Shown: positions 15,734 to 24,578, counted from the first letter of the stretch. The stretch: 35,091 nt of DNA from an uncultured Lachnospiraceae bacterium (GCA_948688495.1 CAPQSW010000004.1:64938-100028), one strand, 5' to 3'. Program-made: numbers and translations. Notes: a model not told the origin generated them from the letters alone.

Positions 15734-15786
15734 TTTTAACAAAGTTAAAAAAGCCTCTTGAATTTTTTGCCAAAATTAGTTAGAAT
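15734..15786 (+). promoter_or_regulatory. gapA promoter with upstream palindrome
   Basis: TTGAAT (15758-15763), 17-bp spacer, TAGAAT (15781-15786). Eight base pairs upstream of the -35 lies a perfect palindrome TTTTAAC-AAA-GTTAAAA (15734-15750), a possible regulator site. Its half-sites are in the opposite order to Rex boxes, so Rex is not proposed. Confidence 0.7.
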
Positions 15787-15850
15787 AAAGACAAGTTGGG
15801 TAGTTTATCCAAAGAAATACAAAATTCATTCAAAATTAGGAGGAATTATC

Positions 15851-16867
15851 ATGTCAGTAAGAGTAGCAATCAATGGTTTTGGACGTATCGGACGTTTGGC
15901 ATTCAGACAGATGTTTGGTGCAGAGGGATACGAAGTAGTAGCAATCAACGATTTAACAAGCCCGAAAATGTTAGCTCATCTGTTGAAGTATGACTCATCT
16001 CAGGGTAAATATGAGTTAGCAGACAAGGTAACAGCAGGAGAAGATTCCATTACAGTTGATGGAAAAGAAATCAAAATCTACGCTTTCCCGGATGCAAATA
16101 ACTGCCCATGGGGAGACTTAAAGGTTGACGTTGTTTTAGAGTGTTCTGGATTCTATACTTCCAAGGATAAAGCACAGGCTCACATCAATGCTGGTGCTCG
16201 TAAAGTTGTTATTTCTGCTCCAGCAGGCAACGACCTTCCTACTATTGTTTTCAATACAAACCACAATACACTGAAGGCTGAGGATACGATCATTTCTGCA
16301 GCTTCCTGTACAACAAACTGCTTGGCGCCTATGGCTGACGCATTGAACAAATATGCAGCAATCCAGTCTGGTATCATGTGCACAATTCACGCATACACAG
16401 GCGATCAGATGACTCTTGACGGACCTCAGAGAAAAGGCGATCTGAGAAGATCACGTGCAGCAGCAGTAAACATTGTTCCAAACAGCACAGGTGCAGCTAA
16501 GGCAATCGGTCTGGTTATTCCTGAGTTGAACGGTAAATTAATCGGTTCTGCACAGCGTGTACCGACCCCGACAGGATCCACCACTATTTTAACAGCAGTT
16601 GTTAAGGGCAATGATGTAACTGTTGATGGAATCAATGCAGCTATGAAGGCAGCAGCAAATGAGTCCTTTGGATACAATGAGGATGAGATCGTTTCTTCCG
16701 ATATCGTAGGAATGAGATTTGGTTCTCTGTTCGATGCAACACAGACCATGGTTTCCAAGGTATCTGATGATTTATATGAAGTACAGGTTGTTTCCTGGTA
16801 TGACAATGAGAACAGCTACACCAGCCAGATGGTTCGTACAATCAAGTATTTCAGTGAGTTAGCATAG
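15851..16867 (+). CDS. gapA: Glyceraldehyde-3-phosphate dehydrogenase
   Basis: Catalyses the NAD-dependent oxidative phosphorylation of glyceraldehyde 3-phosphate to 1,3-bisphosphoglycerate in the cytosol. The 338 residues have the Rossmann start VRVAINGFGRIGRLAFRQ, AINDLT (the Asp at 34 favours NAD over NADP), the catalytic C153 in SAASCTTNCLAP, the HAYTGDQ segment with the catalytic His, and the C-terminal SWYDNENSY signature. ATG 15851 has AGGAGG 7 nt upstream; the frame is open further 5' but that lies across the promoter. First gene of the gapA-pgk-tpiA cluster. Codon use is more biased than in neighbours, as expected for a highly expressed gene. Confidence 0.97.
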   Translation: MSVRVAINGFGRIGRLAFRQMFGAEGYEVVAINDLTSPKMLAHLLKYDSSQGKYELADKVTAGEDSITVDGKEIKIYAFPDANNCPWGDLKVDVVLECSGFYTSKDKAQAHINAGARKVVISAPAGNDLPTIVFNTNHNTLKAEDTIISAASCTTNCLAPMADALNKYAAIQSGIMCTIHAYTGDQMTLDGPQRKGDLRRSRAAAVNIVPNSTGAAKAIGLVIPELNGKLIGSAQRVPTPTGSTTILTAVVKGNDVTVDGINAAMKAAANESFGYNEDEIVSSDIVGMRFGSLFDATQTMVSKVSDDLYEVQVVSWYDNENSYTSQMVRTIKYFSELA

Positions 16868-16877
16868 GCATTGAGCA

Positions 16878-16977
16878 CTTAGCGCGAACAAGCCGCGGGC
16901 GCAGTTCAAGGTTAGTGCGAAAGCCGTTCCCGAGACTTGGCGGCAGCAAGCCGTAGGCGATGCTGGCGTGTTAGTCG
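16878..16977 (+). repeat. Imperfect ~42-bp direct repeats in the gapA-pgk spacer
   Basis: Copies 16878-16919 and 16936-16977 share CTT(A/G)GCG, CAAGCCG and GTTAGT blocks in the same order. They are GC-richer than their surroundings and contain no reading frame of note. They may be a piece of a dispersed intergenic repeat. The rest of the spacer to 17070 shows only a possible TTGGAA-18 bp-TATAAC promoter at 16979-17008. Confidence 0.55.
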
Positions 16978-17070
16978 ATTGGAACTACCTTATTATAGTA
17001 TGTATAACAACTGCACGGTAGACTACCTTTAAGGCGACAGGCTGCCAGAGTGCAGATAAGACTCAGAAAG

Positions 17071-17101
17071 GGTCCGGTCTTTTATGGACCGGACCTTTTT
17101 T
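17071..17101 (+). terminator. Strong intrinsic terminator between gapA and pgk
   Basis: GGTCCGGTC (17071-17079) pairs exactly with GACCGGACC (17087-17095) around a 7-nt loop, followed by six T. It should end most gapA transcripts, so pgk needs read-through or its own promoter. Confidence 0.9.
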
Positions 17102-17157
17102 CAATTTAACAGCCCCATACTCAGAACAAAACATATTATTTTTAGGAGGAAATGAAG

Positions 17158-18366
17158 ATGGCTTTAAATAAAGTTTCAGTAGATGATATTAATGTAAGCG
17201 GAAAGCGCGTACTTTGCAGATGTGATTTTAACGTACCTTTGAAAGATGGCAAGATTACGGACGAGAATCGTCTGGTTGCAGCATTGCCGACAATTAAGAA
17301 GTTGATTGCAGACGGCGGCAAGGTAATTCTCTGCTCCCATCTTGGCAAACCGAAGGGAGAGCCTAAGCCGGAATTATCTCTTGCTCCTGTTGCAGCGAGG
17401 CTGACAGAGCTTTTGGGTCAGGAAGTGAAATTTGCAGCAGATCCTGAGGTGGTAGGACCCAACGCTAAGGCTGCGGTTGAAGCTATGAAGGACGGAGAGG
17501 TTATCCTGCTTGAAAATACACGTTACAGAGTTGAGGAAACCAAGAATGGAGAGGCTTTCTCCAAAGATTTAGCTTCTCTTTGTGATATTTTTGTAAATGA
17601 TGCATTTGGAACGGCCCACAGAGCGCATTGCTCAAATGTTGGGGTTTCTGAGCTGGTAGATACAGCGGCAGTTGGATATCTGATGCAGAAGGAAATTGAT
17701 TTCCTTGGCAATGCGGTAGAGAATCCGGTTCGGCCATTTGTTGCTATTTTAGGCGGAGCAAAGGTTGCTGATAAGTTAAATGTTATCTCTAACCTGCTGG
17801 AGAAATGCGATACCCTGATTATTGGCGGAGGTATGGCTTATACATTCTTAAAAGCACAGGGCAATGAGATTGGAAAGTCTTTGGTAGATGACAGTAAGCT
17901 TGACTACTGTAAGGAAATGATTGCAAAGGCAGAGAAGCTTGGCAAAAAATTATTACTGCCAGTTGATTCTGCAACAATTACAGAGTTCCCGAATCCAATT
18001 GATGCACCGGTAGAAGTAGTAGTTTGTGATTCTGATAAGATGCCGGCAGACCGTGAAGGTTGTGATATTGGACCTAAGACTTCAGAAATGTTTGCAGAGG
18101 CTGTAAAATCCGCTAAGACGGTAGTATGGAATGGACCGATGGGTGTATTTGAAAACCCGACGCTTGCAGAAGGAACGATTGCAGTTGCAAAGGCTCTTGC
18201 AGAGACAGATGCGACTACGATTATTGGCGGCGGCGATTCTGCAGCAGCAGTGAACCAGTTAGGATTTGGCGATAAGATGAGCCATATTTCTACTGGAGGC
18301 GGAGCTTCTCTGGAATTTTTAGAGGGCAAGGAGCTTCCGGGAGTAGCAGCAGCAACAAACAAATAA
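17158..18366 (+). CDS. pgk: Phosphoglycerate kinase
   Basis: Transfers phosphate from 1,3-bisphosphoglycerate to ADP, the first ATP-forming step of glycolysis. The 402 residues are full length. The N-domain has the RCDFNVPL signature and the substrate-binding SHLGKPKGE; the hinge and C-domain have GGAKVADKL, GGGMAYTFL, WNGPMGVFE and the nucleotide-site GGGDSAAAV. Start is ATG 17158 with AGGAGG 8 nt upstream; the ATG at 17152 is only 2 nt from it. The last codons and the stop are inside a perfect 17-bp hairpin, and tpiA follows 76 nt later. Confidence 0.97.
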   Translation: MALNKVSVDDINVSGKRVLCRCDFNVPLKDGKITDENRLVAALPTIKKLIADGGKVILCSHLGKPKGEPKPELSLAPVAARLTELLGQEVKFAADPEVVGPNAKAAVEAMKDGEVILLENTRYRVEETKNGEAFSKDLASLCDIFVNDAFGTAHRAHCSNVGVSELVDTAAVGYLMQKEIDFLGNAVENPVRPFVAILGGAKVADKLNVISNLLEKCDTLIIGGGMAYTFLKAQGNEIGKSLVDDSKLDYCKEMIAKAEKLGKKLLLPVDSATITEFPNPIDAPVEVVVCDSDKMPADREGCDIGPKTSEMFAEAVKSAKTVVWNGPMGVFENPTLAEGTIAVAKALAETDATTIIGGGDSAAAVNQLGFGDKMSHISTGGGASLEFLEGKELPGVAAATNK

Positions 18367-18389
18367 CTTCCAGTTATTTGTTTGTTGCT
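18351..18389 (+). terminator. Perfect 17-bp hairpin across the pgk stop codon
   Basis: AGCAACAAACAAATAAC (18351-18367) pairs exactly with 18373-18389 around a 5-nt loop. The left arm encodes the last pgk residues and the TAA. There is no T run after it, so it may be an mRNA 3'-end stabiliser or processing site between pgk and tpiA, or a weak terminator. Confidence 0.55.
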
Positions 18390-18442
18390 TGAGATGCGCA
18401 CTTATAATCAAAAATATAAAACAAGAAAAAGAGGATAAGATT

Positions 18443-19192
18443 ATGGCAAGAAAGAAAATTATCGCAGGAAACTGGAAAATGAATAAGACACCGAGCGAAG
18501 CAGTAGCTCTGGTGAACGAGTTAAAACCTTTAGTTGCAAATGATGAAGTGGACGTAGTATTCTGTGTACCGGCAATTGATATTATTCCGGCAATGGATGC
18601 TGCAAAAGGCACAAACATCAACATTGGCGCTGAGAATATGTATTATGAAGAAAGCGGTGCATACACAGGAGAAATTGCTCCCAATATGCTGACAGATGCT
18701 GGCGTAAAATATGTAATTATCGGACATTCCGAGAGAAGGGAATATTTCGCAGAGACAGATGAAACGGTAAATAAGAAAGTGTTAAAGGCATTTGAGCATG
18801 GTATTACACCGATTATCTGCTGTGGAGAATCTTTGACTCAGAGAAAGCAGGGAATTTACATTGACTGGATTCGTATGCAGATTAAGATTGCATTCCAGAA
18901 TGTGACTGCTGAGCAGGCAAAGACAGCAGTAATCGCTTATGAGCCGATTTGGGCAATCGGAACAGGCGAGACTGCAACATCTGACCAGGCAGAGGAAGTA
19001 TGCGCAGCAATCCGTGCCTGCATCAAAGAAGTATATGATGAGGCTACGGCAGAATCTATCCGTATCCAGTACGGTGGATCTGTAAATGCTGGAAATGCAG
19101 CAGAACTGTTCTCCAAACCGGATATTGATGGAGGACTCGTTGGAGGAGCTTCCCTGAAAGCTGACTTTGGCAAGATTGTGTGTTATAAATAA
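18443..19192 (+). CDS. tpiA: Triose-phosphate isomerase
   Basis: Interconverts dihydroxyacetone phosphate and glyceraldehyde 3-phosphate. The 249 residues open with the phosphate/substrate-binding AGNWKMNKT; the catalytic His is in IGHSERREYF, the catalytic Glu in AYEPIWAIGTGETA with the loop-6 lid, and YGGSVN plus GGLVGGASL bind phosphate at the C-terminus. ATG 18443 with AGAGG 8 nt upstream matches the family start. Third gene of the glycolytic cluster; no gpmI or eno follows, unlike many clostridia. Confidence 0.97.
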   Translation: MARKKIIAGNWKMNKTPSEAVALVNELKPLVANDEVDVVFCVPAIDIIPAMDAAKGTNINIGAENMYYEESGAYTGEIAPNMLTDAGVKYVIIGHSERREYFAETDETVNKKVLKAFEHGITPIICCGESLTQRKQGIYIDWIRMQIKIAFQNVTAEQAKTAVIAYEPIWAIGTGETATSDQAEEVCAAIRACIKEVYDEATAESIRIQYGGSVNAGNAAELFSKPDIDGGLVGGASLKADFGKIVCYK

Positions 19193-19242
19193 TGGCTGTA
19201 AGTTTTTGAGAATGAATAAGACTTTTTGAAATATTCATGAAA

Positions 19243-19296
19243 ATATACACCCTGCGCCATATCATGGAATTTCCATGAAAGGTGCGGGGTGTATAT
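19243..19296. terminator. Bidirectional terminator between tpiA and araC-type gene
   Basis: Arms 19243-19258 and 19281-19296 form a 16-bp stem with two G-U pairs. The loop contains the palindrome CATGGAA-T-TTCCATG. A/T-rich flanks give short U runs on both strands, which suits the convergent genes. Confidence 0.75.
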
Positions 19297-19317
19297 AATT
19301 GTTGGATTTTTATTGTG

Positions 19318-20187
19318 TTACCGCCTCCGAAACTCCGTAGGCGTACACCGGTATTTTCTCTTAAACACCCGGTTAAAATAAGACAGATTCTCAAATCCGG
19401 TTTCAACGGCAATGTTGGCAACCGTCTCGGAAGATGAGATTAGGAGTCTCGACGCCATAGTAATGCGGTAATCGTTCAGGTAATCGGTAAAAGGCATCCC
19501 CATGCTTGTTTTGAAAAATTTCATAAAATGAGACTGGCTGAAGCTGCAGATTCTTGCAGCATCCGCGATGGAAATCTTCTCCTGGTAATTTGTCTCCACA
19601 TATTTCAAAAGCCCTTTCAATCGGTCAAGGGATTTATTGTTTTTGTGATTCATTTCACTGTGCAGGGATTTGGAGAGGGCATAAAAAAAAGAAAATAACT
19701 GTCCCTTCACGGCCAATTGATACCCAGGGGAGAAATCCTGGCAGATAACGTCTATTCTGTCCAGGCAGATGGATAAGTCAGGGTACAGGGGAGATTCTTT
19801 TGTATAACGCGTGTCAGGCAGAAGTTTGCCATGTTTTAACGGCTGAAAAAAATCTTCTGTGCATATATCCCCCTGAGGGGCCATCAGCATAGAGAGTTTA
19901 AATATAATATTTTCGTATTCCATAGAATAATCCGAAAATTGCTCAATCGTATGAAGCTGTCCGGGCGGTACGACAATAATGTCACCTTTTGATACCTGAA
20001 ACGGAACTAAATCCACGGTGATTGTACCGCGTCCCTTTTTGATATAAATAATCTCCATATCATTGTGCCAGTGTGCGGGTACAGTTGTAAAATCCAAAGG
20101 AATGCTGCATAGATAAATATTAAAAGGGAAGTTGTCATGTCCGTGCGGCTTCGTTTCCTGGGAGCGTTCATATTCCAGAATATTCAT
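19318..20187 (-). CDS. AraC-family transcriptional regulator with cupin sensor
   Basis: A 289-residue regulator. The N-terminal half (about 25-110) is a cupin fold (PAHWHNDMEIIYIKKGRGTI, then VPPGQLHTIEQF) that usually binds a sugar. The C-terminal ~100 residues are two helix-turn-helix motifs: ISIADAARICSFSQSHFMKFFK and the AraC signature ISSSETVANIAVETGFENLS through the final PTEFRRR. AAAGGA precedes the ATG. It is divergent from the glycogen phosphorylase gene, the likely target; the ligand is unknown. Confidence 0.92.
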   Translation of the reverse strand: MNILEYERSQETKPHGHDNFPFNIYLCSIPLDFTTVPAHWHNDMEIIYIKKGRGTITVDLVPFQVSKGDIIVVPPGQLHTIEQFSDYSMEYENIIFKLSMLMAPQGDICTEDFFQPLKHGKLLPDTRYTKESPLYPDLSICLDRIDVICQDFSPGYQLAVKGQLFSFFYALSKSLHSEMNHKNNKSLDRLKGLLKYVETNYQEKISIADAARICSFSQSHFMKFFKTSMGMPFTDYLNDYRITMASRLLISSSETVANIAVETGFENLSYFNRVFKRKYRCTPTEFRRR

Positions 20188-20202
20188 GTAAGGGTTCCTT
20201 TC

Positions 20203-20224
20203 AATACTATAATATGATAGTATT
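20203..20224. promoter_or_regulatory. Palindrome in the araC/glgP divergent region
   Basis: AATACTA (20203-20209) and TAGTATT (20218-20224) are exact inverted repeats around 8 A/T-rich bases, directly before the regulator gene. A candidate operator; no binding protein is identified. Confidence 0.4.
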
Positions 20225-20235
20225 GTACTACTTTT

Positions 20236-20244
20236 TGCTATAAT
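20236..20244 (+). promoter_or_regulatory. Extended -10 promoter of the phosphorylase gene
   Basis: TGCTATAAT is a TGn-extended -10 element with a weak -35. It would give a leader of about 100 nt before ATG 20350. Confidence 0.5.
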
Positions 20245-20349
20245 ATTGCAAGAAAATTATGGAAATAATTCCTATACTTATGATAATAGGATAACTATAA
20301 GAAAAAGAGGGAACGCTAACTATAATGGTAAGATAAAAAGGAGGAAAAA

Positions 20350-22611
20350 ATGAGCGTTAATGTAAGAGAGTTACTGGAAAAGAAATGCTGTAATAATATT
20401 GCAGCCTGTACCGACGAGCAGCTCTATTATGGATTGCTGGGAATTGTCAAGGACCTTGCCAAAGAAAAAGAGAGCAGCAAGGGCAAAAAGAAAATCTATT
20501 ATATTTCAGCGGAATTTTTGATTGGAAAGCTGCTGTCCAACAATTTAATCAATTTGGGAATATATGATGAAGTGGCGGATATGTTGGCACAGTACGGCAA
20601 AGATATTAACCTGATTGAGCAGATAGAGCCGGAACCTTCCCTCGGAAATGGAGGTCTTGGACGTCTGGCTGCATGTTTTTTGGATTCTATGGCAACACTG
20701 GGACTGAATGGAGATGGAATCGGATTAAATTACCATTTTGGACTGTTTCTGCAGACCTTTGAGAATCGTCTTCAGCAGGAAAACAAAAATCCCTGGATAG
20801 AGAAAGAAAGCTGGCTCACAAAGACAGATGTAACATATCCGGTTCAGTTTGGAGGGTTTACGGTACAGTCAAGAATGTATGATTTGGATGTGACAGGTTT
20901 TGATAACCGCACAAATAAGCTGCATCTGTTTGACATTGAGACCATAGATGAAAGTCTTGTAAAAAATGGTATTGATTTTGATAAAGAGGATATTGCCAAA
21001 AACCTTACCCTGTTCCTGTATCCAGATGATTCGGATGACGCAGGACGTCTGCTGCGTGTCTACCAGCAGTATTTTATGGTAAGCAATGCGGCACGCCTGA
21101 TTCTGAAAGAATGTGAGGAGAAGGGCTGCAAGCTGTATGATTTGCCGGAATATGCTGCGATTCAGATTAATGATACCCATCCCAGCATGGTGATTCCAGA
21201 ATTGATCCGCCTGTTGATGGAGAAGGGTATCCGTATGGAAAAGGCAATTGACATTGTGTCTAAGACCTGTGCGTATACCAATCATACGATTCTCGCCGAG
21301 GCATTGGAGAAGTGGCCGATGGATTACCTGAATCAAGTGGTTCCACAGCTTATGCCGATTATCCGGGAGCTTGATACGATTGTGAAAGAGAAATATGAGG
21401 ATCCGTCTGTTGCGATTATTGATGAGACAGACCGTGTACACATGGCGCATATGGATATCCATTACGGTTACAGCGTAAACGGTGTGGCATATCTGCATAC
21501 GGAAATTTTAAAGAAAAATGAGCTCAACAATTTTTATAAAATTTATCCAGAGAAATTCAACAATAAGACAAATGGAGTGACCTTCCGCCGCTGGCTGATG
21601 CACTGTAATAAGGGCCTTTCCCATTATCTCGATGAGGTGATTGGAACAGGATGGCACAAGGATGCCGATGAGCTTGAAAAGCTGCTCAAATATGCGGATG
21701 ATGGAAAGATTTTGAAGAAACTGCTGGAGATTAAGCAGGAAAATAAACGTGTGCTTGCGGCATATTTAAAAACAACCCAGGGTGTGGAGATTGACGAAAA
21801 TTCTATTTTTGACATACAGATTAAGCGTCTCCATGAGTACAAACGCCAGCAATTGAACGCTTTGTATGTGATCCATAAATATTTGGAGATTAAGAAGGGA
21901 AAGAAAGTCTCCACGCCAATTACTGTCATTTTTGGTGCGAAAGCAGCTCCGGCATATGTGATTGCGAAAGACATCATCCATTTGATCCTCTGCCTGCAGG
22001 AGATTATTAACAAGGATCCCGAGGTAAGCCCGTATCTGAAAGTGGTTATGGTGGAGAATTATAACGTGACCAAGGCAGAAAAGCTGATTCCGGCATGCGA
22101 TATTTCCGAACAGATATCCCTGGCAAGCAAGGAAGCTTCTGGAACCGGAAACATGAAATTTATGCTGAATGGGGCCGTGACCTTAGGAACGATGGACGGC
22201 GCTAATGTGGAGATTGCGGACCTGGTAGGGGAGAACAATATTTATATTTTTGGCGAGAGTTCGGATACCGTCATTGAGCATTATGAGAAAGCAGACTACG
22301 TTTCCAAAGATTACTATGACGAGGACGAGGACATCAAGGAAGCTGTTGATTTTATCATCAGCGACGAGATGATGAAGGTCGGTCAGAAGGAGAACCTGGA
22401 ACGTCTTTACAAAGAGCTTTTGAATAAAGACTGGTTTATGACGCTGCTCGATTATAAGGACTATGCAGCGAAGAAAGAGGAAATCTACAAGGATTATGAA
22501 GACCGCATGGCGTGGGCGAAAAAGATGCTCGTGAATACGGCGAAAGCAGGATTCTTTTCCTCAGACCGGACGATTGCAGAATACAACAAGGATATTTGGG
22601 GCTTAGATTAG
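20350..22611 (+). CDS. glgP: Glycogen/alpha-glucan phosphorylase
   Basis: Releases glucose 1-phosphate from the ends of glycogen or maltodextrin using phosphate and PLP. The 753 residues show YYISAEFLIG, the LGNGGLGRLAACFLDSMATL glycogen-binding/active-site segment, INDTHPSM, NGVTFRRWL, the IKRLHEYKRQ motif and the PLP site EASGTGNMKFMLNG with lysine 603. It is somewhat shorter than the E. coli enzymes, as in other clostridia, but no motif is missing. AAGGAGG sits 7 nt before the ATG. An AraC regulator diverges from it, suggesting sugar control. Whether the natural substrate is glycogen or maltodextrin is open. Confidence 0.95.
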   Translation: MSVNVRELLEKKCCNNIAACTDEQLYYGLLGIVKDLAKEKESSKGKKKIYYISAEFLIGKLLSNNLINLGIYDEVADMLAQYGKDINLIEQIEPEPSLGNGGLGRLAACFLDSMATLGLNGDGIGLNYHFGLFLQTFENRLQQENKNPWIEKESWLTKTDVTYPVQFGGFTVQSRMYDLDVTGFDNRTNKLHLFDIETIDESLVKNGIDFDKEDIAKNLTLFLYPDDSDDAGRLLRVYQQYFMVSNAARLILKECEEKGCKLYDLPEYAAIQINDTHPSMVIPELIRLLMEKGIRMEKAIDIVSKTCAYTNHTILAEALEKWPMDYLNQVVPQLMPIIRELDTIVKEKYEDPSVAIIDETDRVHMAHMDIHYGYSVNGVAYLHTEILKKNELNNFYKIYPEKFNNKTNGVTFRRWLMHCNKGLSHYLDEVIGTGWHKDADELEKLLKYADDGKILKKLLEIKQENKRVLAAYLKTTQGVEIDENSIFDIQIKRLHEYKRQQLNALYVIHKYLEIKKGKKVSTPITVIFGAKAAPAYVIAKDIIHLILCLQEIINKDPEVSPYLKVVMVENYNVTKAEKLIPACDISEQISLASKEASGTGNMKFMLNGAVTLGTMDGANVEIADLVGENNIYIFGESSDTVIEHYEKADYVSKDYYDEDEDIKEAVDFIISDEMMKVGQKENLERLYKELLNKDWFMTLLDYKDYAAKKEEIYKDYEDRMAWAKKMLVNTAKAGFFSSDRTIAEYNKDIWGLD

Positions 22612-22627
22612 AATCAGAATGAAATGG

Positions 22628-22657
22628 GGACATCCAATTGTAAGTTATTGGATGTCC
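22628..22657. terminator. Terminator hairpin between convergent genes
   Basis: GGACATCCAAT (22628-22638) pairs exactly with ATTGGATGTCC (22647-22657) around an 8-nt loop, 17 nt after the phosphorylase stop and 15 nt before the end of the minus-strand gene. U runs are short. Confidence 0.65.
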
Positions 22658-22671
22658 TCCGTTTATGCTAT

Positions 22672-23934
22672 CTATTCCGTATCTTCCGGTAACCGCAGAT
22701 ATAATTTATTGATACGGTTCTTATCCGTATTTTCCACCCGCAGAAATACATTTTCCGGTGTGACAATTGATTCTCCAGTCTGGGGAAGATGGTCTAGGAG
22801 TTCAATCATATAGCCGCCTACAGTGTCGTAATCCTCAGAGGACAGTGATAAATCCAGCAAGTCGCACAGATCTTCCAGATTCATGGTACCTTGTATCAGG
22901 TATTCCCGTTCTCCCACCTTCTGGATGGGGTCTTCTTCATCCATATCGTATTCATCCCGGATTTCTCCGACGATTTCTTCCAGAATATCTTCCAGGGTGA
23001 TAAGTCCAGCGGTGACACCATATTCATCCAGTACAATGGCAATATTGAAAGATGATTTTTTCATTTCGATTAAAAGATCTATGGTTTTCTTATGTTCGTA
23101 AGTATAATATGGCTTACGCAGGATGTCCCGTACCGAAAAGTGTTCGCGGTTTTCATAGAGAAGCAGGTCTTTCATATTTACCGTGCCGATTACATTGTCG
23201 GTAGATTCCTCATAAATTGGCAGCCGGGTATATTTATCTGTCCGGAAGATTTCGATAAGTTCCTCATAACTGCTGTTAATATCAGCAAATGTCATGTCGA
23301 TGCGGGGAACCATGATTTCTTTTGCCTGGGAGTCCCCAAAATCAAACACGTTGTTAATCATTGCATGTTCTTCTGGTGTGGTAACGCCTTCTTTGTGCCC
23401 GACATCCATGATGGTCCGCAGTTCTTCTTCTGTGAGGGCGTTTTGCCCGTCTGCGACATTGACCCGCAGCAGTATCAGAAAGCCCATAGACAGTTTATTG
23501 ATGATAAAGATTACAGGTGTCAAAACCTTCATAAGCAGGATAATAATGCGGGAATAGGAAAGTGCAATTTTATCCGCATGGATGGTGGCAAGTGTCTTGG
23601 GAGAAATCTCGCCGAAAATCAGCACAAGCACAGTGAGGGCTCCAGTGGCAATTCCAGCGCCGGCATTTCCAAAAATTTGTATGGCAAGTGCCGTTGCAAT
23701 GGATGAAGCAGAAAGATTTACAATATTGTTCCCAATTAAAATGGCGCTCAGCATCTTGCCGGAATCACTGGCAATTTCCATTACCCGCCCGGCACGTTTA
23801 TCTCCTTCGTCTGCAAGAGAGCGGATGCGTATTTTATTGAATGTTGTCAATGCAGTCTCCGCAGAGGAAAAAAAAGCAGATAAAAATAATAGGATAATTA
23901 CAATAAATAGCTGTACGACTTCGCCTGAGTCCAA
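22672..23934 (-). CDS. CNNM/CBS/CorC-HlyC membrane protein, putative Mg2+/Co2+ exporter
   Basis: A 420-residue protein of the hemolysin C/CorC family. The N-terminal CNNM (DUF21) domain (about 1-185) has four TM stretches and the signatures FFSSAETALTTFNKIRIR and LIFGEISPKTLA. A tandem CBS pair (about 200-320; EIMVPRIDM, YTRLPIYEES, IVLDEYGVTAGLITLEDILE) follows, and a CorC_HlyC domain ends the chain. Relatives export Mg2+ or cobalt; a haemolysin role is a historical label. The start is TTG 23934 with AAAGGAG 8 nt upstream. It stands alone between convergent and divergent neighbours. Confidence 0.9.
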   Translation of the reverse strand: MDSGEVVQLFIVIILLFLSAFFSSAETALTTFNKIRIRSLADEGDKRAGRVMEIASDSGKMLSAILIGNNIVNLSASSIATALAIQIFGNAGAGIATGALTVLVLIFGEISPKTLATIHADKIALSYSRIIILLMKVLTPVIFIINKLSMGFLILLRVNVADGQNALTEEELRTIMDVGHKEGVTTPEEHAMINNVFDFGDSQAKEIMVPRIDMTFADINSSYEELIEIFRTDKYTRLPIYEESTDNVIGTVNMKDLLLYENREHFSVRDILRKPYYTYEHKKTIDLLIEMKKSSFNIAIVLDEYGVTAGLITLEDILEEIVGEIRDEYDMDEEDPIQKVGEREYLIQGTMNLEDLCDLLDLSLSSEDYDTVGGYMIELLDHLPQTGESIVTPENVFLRVENTDKNRINKLYLRLPEDTE

Positions 23935-24167
23935 GAATATCGCTCCTTTCGGTAAGTGTTAAATTTTTACTCTTTTGATAATTATTCGAGATCTTTTTCT
24001 ATATGTTTCTTAATAATTACAATATTAAATGATGAATGCAAATTTTGCAAGGAATAGTTTTCCATTAAAAGGAATAGAATGTGTTAGGATGGACATAGAG
24101 CCATGAATTGTTTTGCAATGACAGGGCATTCTACAAATCACATACAGCCCAGAGGGAGGAATTGGAA
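23935..24167. other. Divergent spacer without a gene
   Basis: This A/T-rich spacer separates the CorC-like gene (-) and the TIGR04086 gene (+). It holds two copies of AAGGAATAG (about 24048-24056 and 24068-24076), 20 bp apart. No confident promoter on either strand was seen. Confidence 0.4.
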
Positions 24168-24578
24168 ATGGAAAAGAATCGTACGAGAAAGAAACCTGTT
24201 CAGGCACAGGGGGAAAAGAAAATACGGGTGTCAGCCCTGACAATCTTAAAAATCCTGCTGGCAATGTATCTTTTAACCGGTGTTTTGCTGCTTGCATTGT
24301 CTGCCATGCTCTATAAAATGCAACTGAGTGAGACTACAGTATCTGTCGGGATTGTGATTATTTATGTGCTTTCAGGATTTTTGGGGGGATTTTTAAGCGG
24401 AAAAGTGATGAAAACAAGGAGGTTTTTCTGGGGCATGGTTATGGGTGGAGCCTATTTCCTGATTCTGGTCCTAGGCTCCATTCTGTTCCAAAAGGGAATT
24501 AATATGGAACTGTCCCGTTTTTTCACAACCCTGATCCTTTGTACGGCATCCGGCATGATTGGCGGCATGGTGAGTTAG
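24168..24578 (+). CDS. TIGR04086 family membrane protein
   Basis: A 136-residue integral membrane protein of unknown function. A basic N-terminus (EKNRTRKKPVQAQGEKKIRV) precedes four hydrophobic helices, with the glycine-rich SGFLGGFLSGKVMKTRRFFWGMVMG segment between TM2 and TM3 and a final GMIGGMVS. This pattern matches the TIGR04086 family common in sporulating Firmicutes. ATG 24168 has GGGAGG 8 nt upstream. It is monocistronic and convergent with the kdgK operon. Confidence 0.75.
   Translation: MEKNRTRKKPVQAQGEKKIRVSALTILKILLAMYLLTGVLLLALSAMLYKMQLSETTVSVGIVIIYVLSGFLGGFLSGKVMKTRRFFWGMVMGGAYFLILVLGSILFQKGINMELSRFFTTLILCTASGMIGGMVS

Noticed and set aside
15734..15750. Rex (NADH-sensing) site before gapA
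   Set aside because: The palindrome TTTTAAC-AAA-GTTAAAA has half-sites in the reverse order to TTGTTAA...TTAACAA.
23092..23706. Plus-strand open frame of about 204 codons opposite the CorC-like gene
   Set aside because: Antisense to a conserved protein with clear domains; no ribosome site and no family resemblance.
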